Source: Alentia gelatinosa
Lineage: Eukaryota > Annelida > Polychaeta > Phyllodocida > Polynoidae
Length of the DNA stretch: 64,000 nt
Assembly (NCBI GenBank): GCA_950022655.1
Contig: OX465583.1
Coordinates: 37,971,360-38,035,359, forward strand
Direction of reading: 5' to 3'
Both the position numbers and the translations under genes were made by a program. This document shows positions 59,261-64,000 of this stretch, piece after piece. Each line of letters opens with the position of its first letter. Position 1 is the stretch's first letter. The notes beneath the pieces were generated by a model. The model made no database searches. It saw only the letters and a list, made by a program, of their open reading frames with translations, and was not told the DNA's origin.

Positions 59261-59809
59261 TTGACGCATATATATAGTGCTCGGTCAATTTGTATTGCTC
59301 GGTCAATGTATACATTTGTGTAACCCTTTATCCTATAATCCAACTAACGATAATATCAGCGTAATTCGCAATTGACCATAGTCAAATTTATTTTCCTATG
59401 CACCAGGTAGATGGGCAGTGCAGGTTTAACCGTGGTGCCATCTGTCTCTGATCACAGAACTAATGGATATTTCTCTGTCTCATCCAAAATGCGCCACTGA
59501 ACGTGTTATGTCAGTGTCACATCGTACAAAATAGCGACACCAGGTGAAAATAGCGATGCCACAAGATACGATGGATATTACTGGAGCAACACGATACCAC
59601 AAAGACAGGAGCACCCTGCCCCTGCGTATGCATTATTCGCTATAACCACGAAGTGTATCCTTTTTAAATAGCATGTCTTTTCCAAAATGTTTCTGGCTGA
59701 ACTGGACCCCCTCTCGGTAAAATATGTCTGTGCATTCAGCACAACTGGCAAAGGATGCCGTCTGCTTCAGTCATGAGCCAGCGCTTCATTGGTCCGCGAT
59801 GCATACCTG

Positions 59810-60009
59810 GAGTATATAAGTGGCTGCCAACCACACATTATTCGCATCAGAAAGCATAATGATATCCCATGTAAACATTCAGCCTCAGCAGCCATGCCAC
59901 ATTTAAGACGAGGGAAAATGCAACTCACACCAGACCTGAATACCAGACAAGTATACTTATCTACCGTATATTACTATGGTCCAGACATGTCTGGGCAGCA
60001 CCAGATATA
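59810..60009 (+). promoter_or_regulatory. TATA-like box followed by a short open frame
   Basis: TATATAAG at about 59813, then a frame from the ATG at 59894 to the stop at 60009 (38 codons). This may be a promoter, but the short downstream frame is unlike any known protein, so the call is weak. Confidence 0.15.
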
Positions 60010-60186
60010 GGATTGCCCCTTACTCGGAGGCATCTATATCGAACCAGATAACAACCATGAGCAAGCAGAAGCAGAGGAATTCCGCCCCAATCACAATAAA
60101 ACCAAGACTACAGAGATGTTTAAGACTTTGGAGTTAATTAAAAAAATGTATAAGCAATTTCTGTCTCCTCTTTGTTTGTTATCATG

Positions 60187-60555
60187 AGGAACTTCTCCTG
60201 GAGTCACTATCTCAATTAAAAACGAAATTGTTTCAGCGTGGATACTTCCAACTTATCAGATAGATGATAAAGTACGGAAGATAATAAGAGCATGCACTGA
60301 TAATGTGGCTGATAACATATCACTGTACAGCAGGGATACACACATCGTACAAAATTTCCATGATTTGAATATTCATGGAAAGCTCACGTTATAGAAGGAA
60401 AAGAACGCTAGATAAGTATGAAAAAGGGGTGGCAGGCATAAGAGTTAAAAAAACTACAGATAATCTGGAAAGCCTTGAGATAACATCCAGTGATAAAGCA
60501 ATCTCATCGAGTGTACTTGTACAATTTGCAGATATATATATTGTGCTTTGTTAAG
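60187..60555 (+). pseudogene. Decayed coding-like stretch of unknown origin
   Basis: Without an ATG, one frame is open for about 70 codons (VTISIKNEIVSAWILPTYQ...) to a stop near 60395. The next frame continues at once for about 55 codons (RTLDKYEKGVAGIRVKKTTD...) to 60555, as if one +1 frameshift broke a single ORF. No family is recognised; a mobile-element remnant is the likeliest source. Confidence 0.25.
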
Positions 60556-63500
60556 TGGAGTTTTATCAATGAATTGACGGTTCTTGCGTTCTAAGGTGAA
60601 CCATAGGGATCTGTGGGATATGAACGAGCAGGAAACTGGTCCTTCAAACCTGTAAAATTAGCTTAAAAAATATATTCCCACATGAGCATCATTGTTCTGT
60701 CTGATGAGTCTGTGCATTACACAGAACGAGAATTGAAAATCAAAATGATAAAACCCTCCATATATCTTGTAACCAATTCAGTAATTTTTGAGAATAGGCC
60801 TATGAAGAATTAACGAATGTTTCACTGGGTATTGTGAAGAAGAGGACCCTGAGACTGATATTATCTAACCATTTGATATCATATTTTATGGCTTCTTGCC
60901 AACTGACTCAATCTCTGTCCTTCATAGAGAAGGAGCAAATAATAGCGGTCAGTATTACAATAGTCCAACGAATAACGATGGAATTCCCTTCAAGTCAAGT
61001 TCTTATTCCTTTTGGATACAGATTTGTTGATGTGTCTAGGTTAATGTCTACATCTTTTCCAGTAATTAGCGTCCGCCCTGATCTAATTGCATCATAAACC
61101 TAAGTTTCAGTTGGAGTGAGGCACGAACACAACTAATCACTGTTAGATATAGTAATTGACCTCTTAACACATTCACTCCGTCCCAGATATTGATCCCTGC
61201 TTATACAAACACTGCCTTTTGTGGGTATTTTTCATATATGCTTGTACTTTCACAACTAATGATGTTGTTGAGAGCACAAACATTACCGAAGGGAAGGACT
61301 GGCCTAATTATGTCACTCATCCTTCCTCCTGAAACGAAAGTCGGTGATAGTGTTCTGATACCTTTGTCGATCATAGATAATGAAATTATAAATTAAAAAA
61401 TATAAAAAGTTTTTTTGTAGATTATAAGATCAGCAGTGTGATGTTAAGCATGCATGTGTTGTTTTACTCTGGCGCAAATAATCATGGTTATGGCTGTATG
61501 TGTTAGCACGTCCGATGCGAAAAAGGGAGGGCGATCGCCAAAGACTCGGGGGAAAATTCATGAGCATATTTTCGGAAAAGTATAGCATAAATGCAAGAGA
61601 TGTTTACTGTTGATATACTTATAGTATGACGTTTGGAAATATTTTATGGATGGTTCTTTGTATAGACAGGAGGAGGCAAATCAAAATAAGAGGTTAATAA
61701 CCCGGATTGAAAAAGAACAAATAATATGCTCCATATTCTAGGCCCTATTTTCAAAAATATTCCGAATCATGGTTCCAGTGACAGAGGAAGCACAAAGTCT
61801 ATCTGTGCAATGTTTTGTCGTTAAGGGTGTGTGATCTAAGCATGCTATGCAGATTTTAAATTGTTTATGCCACCTGAATCTTATCTCTAGCTGTAGTACA
61901 CACAAGGCCAGACTTATCTTCACCAAATACCAAAACTTGTAAATAACAACATGAATATGGTGTTGTTTCATTGTTCCAACAAGAACAGATTTAGTAATCT
62001 TGCCTGGATAATTCCGAACGGTCCTGAAAGGGCAGCAACAGTGCTGCATACGAGGTATTGGTACTTAACTAATTTACAGTTTCCCACAGCACACCTATCA
62101 CACATACACCTAGTGTACCATTTCCTGACCCAAACACAGGTCGTCTAAGTACTGAACACTCCAGGTTGCAAGTGCTAGAGAAGATCAGAAAATATACTCA
62201 CATGCCTTGTAACAACAAAAGTTATTGTGGATAATTATTGGGGTCCTTCCTTTTCTACCTTTGACACCCACTAAGTTCTACTGGATACTAGAGTCCAGGC
62301 AGGACTGTCCTTAACTGATAAGGAGTCAGTAGTGTGATTGGACACAGAGACCCATGTCGACCCCTACATATACCTCCAGTGCCGTAATAAACACTATGAA
62401 TCTACACTACGTGGGATTGATTTATCCACCGAGAGATCACCCAGAAATGGAAAGTGGGTGCACATGTTTTATTTTTTTCTCCAACTAAGCTGGTGAATTA
62501 TGTTCTCCGTGTTTTTCTTGTGTATCTCTGTCGATCAAGGCTTCAATGATAAGAGAGTTTGGAAATCATGATCAGTCACAGAGGTGTCTGACATGAGTAT
62601 ATGAGCATCTGACTCAGTTGCATAAGGATTTATCAATCAAGCAACTTTAATTTAGTCACTGACAACATTGTACATAGTTCATAAAACAAAGAAACAGATA
62701 CAGTAAAACAGTCACCGTGTTCTAGTGAGATGTTCTGCTCTTTATCAGAGCTCAGCATTATACTGGGTGCGCAGCTCACTCATCAGTCGGTGAGCCAATC
62801 GTATACTTTATGGTAGTGTACGTTATGGGCCTGGTGTAGGCACTGGGCCTGAGATTTCTCACGCTTTGAAAAAAGTATGCTTGCTTCCAAAGTAATCCAT
62901 TATACTTATCTCGTATGTTTATAGACAGTCGTAGTTCTGCCGGGAATCCAAATATCAACTAAATTATGATCAGCAGAAATTATTTTTAACACAGTTTTAT
63001 TGAATATGGATGTTCTACACACTAGAAAAATATTAAACTATTGGGTAAACCTTCTCCAATAGACTGTAACTCCAACGCGACCGGGAAGTTAAAAATTATT
63101 TTTGTTGTTGCTGGAACAATAATGGATCTTTCTTAGAATATCAACACGGATGTCAATGCAATGTCGCGCCTCTGTATTCCCAAAAAACTACAATTTTAAC
63201 TTATGGACGTCAAGATCTAACACACTCAAGGCAATCCTTGTTTCTAACTCTCAGCCTAATTCTATTATATGATTCAACATGAAGCGTGGATGCAGACCGT
63301 ATTCTGAGTTCCCTCACCACCTTTATATGGCCTTTCTTTATATTGTGAAAACCTTTCTATTGCCTGCACGTCTGGCCCAATGAATTTAGTGAACTCTGAT
63401 CTCTCCCTTAGTCATATTTCTGTATAGATACTAATGTTCACACATGGATGCATAGTGTCCGCTTGATGTAGCAGCTAATATAATACATTCTAACATCTAA

Positions 63501-64000
63501 CACGGAGAGTGCAGTAAACGGAGCATGACAAGAGCACTATAACTGCCCTCTGACGAAACATGTGAAGGTTTCTATACAAGGCAGCATGAATGACTTGCAT
63601 CACATGCTGTGTCCATTCAGACTCATTCAGTGATTGAACTGTGGAAGGCAAAATAAGGAGGCAAGGTGGGAAAAGGGGTAGAATGTTGGTTCTTAGTTTC
63701 TTTACCATAGCAATGGCTCTTACGTAATATCAATGCGAGTATGACTCCATGATATATGTGTCAGTCAGTGCTACCAAGAAAGCAGAACAATGATGACAGA
63801 TGTAATCGGACCCATACCCTTTGAACCACATTCAGTGACGTGAGACAGGGGAGGAGACACTCTACCCTTTCCCTACAGCACCCAATTACCTTGAGAGAGT
63901 AGCAAAATATAGGACGTCCAATAACCACACTCCTAATATACATCATATACCTTATTCAAGTGGTATGGAATTCCAATAATCATTTATGTTATTTTAAGTG
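60556..64000. other. Non-coding to window end
   Basis: Short frames (for example at 60834-61097 and 61738-62049) show no family resemblance and no splice context. No repeats of note were seen. Confidence 0.45.

Overview
The window is animal nuclear DNA. It holds two multi-exon membrane transporter genes with GT-AG introns and phase-consistent joins, AATAAA signals, non-LTR retrotransposon 3' ends, TIR-type miniature transposons, minisatellites and homopolymer runs. Gene content and repeat style suggest a marine invertebrate, perhaps a lophotrochozoan or an invertebrate deuterostome. The species cannot be fixed from the sequence. No prokaryotic operon, CRISPR array, rRNA or convincing tRNA was seen.

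Layout. 1-6.2 kb is repeat-rich, with a two-copy local duplication, poly-C/poly-G runs and a LINE 3' fragment ending in a poly(A) tail. Three genes without visible introns in their coding part follow: 6195-7034 (minus), 13529-14218 (minus) and 20613-22124 (plus). All encode basic, Ser/Pro/Arg-rich, probably disordered proteins of unknown function. The two minus-strand ones share a two-part motif (F-[LV]-Y-S-x-x-V, then V-x-I-x-N-L-P-x-I-V) and look like diverged paralogues. Between them lie ordinary non-coding sequence, a LINE fragment (about 17.1-17.5 kb) and inverted repeats. A Harbinger-like MITE with a TAA target duplication lies at 24.3-24.9 kb.

25.0-42.3 kb (minus) is a complete Amt-family ammonium transporter in nine coding exons (659 residues). 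It keeps the conserved Asp and both pore histidines and has an unusually long basic cytoplasmic tail. Its introns hold three LINE fragments, a fold-back element, hairpin elements and a minisatellite. The minisatellite's unit is a copy of the end of exon 3 together with its splice donor.

46.2-54.4 kb (minus) is a complete organic anion transporting polypeptide (SLCO/OATP) gene in nine coding exons (672 residues), with the family signature and a 10-cysteine Kazal-like loop. A pogo-like MITE sits in its first coding intron. From 54.4 kb to the end the sequence is mostly non-coding: a TIR element with internal duplication, a long TA microsatellite, a degenerate minisatellite at 58.8-59.3 kb and a short decayed open-frame region near 60.2-60.6 kb.

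The two transporters lie head to tail on the same strand about 3.9 kb apart (42.27 to 46.17 kb). Nothing in the sequence shows they are co-regulated. The observations most worth following are the splice-donor minisatellite in Amt intron 3, the paralogous basic-protein pair, and a hairpin family present twice inside the Amt gene.
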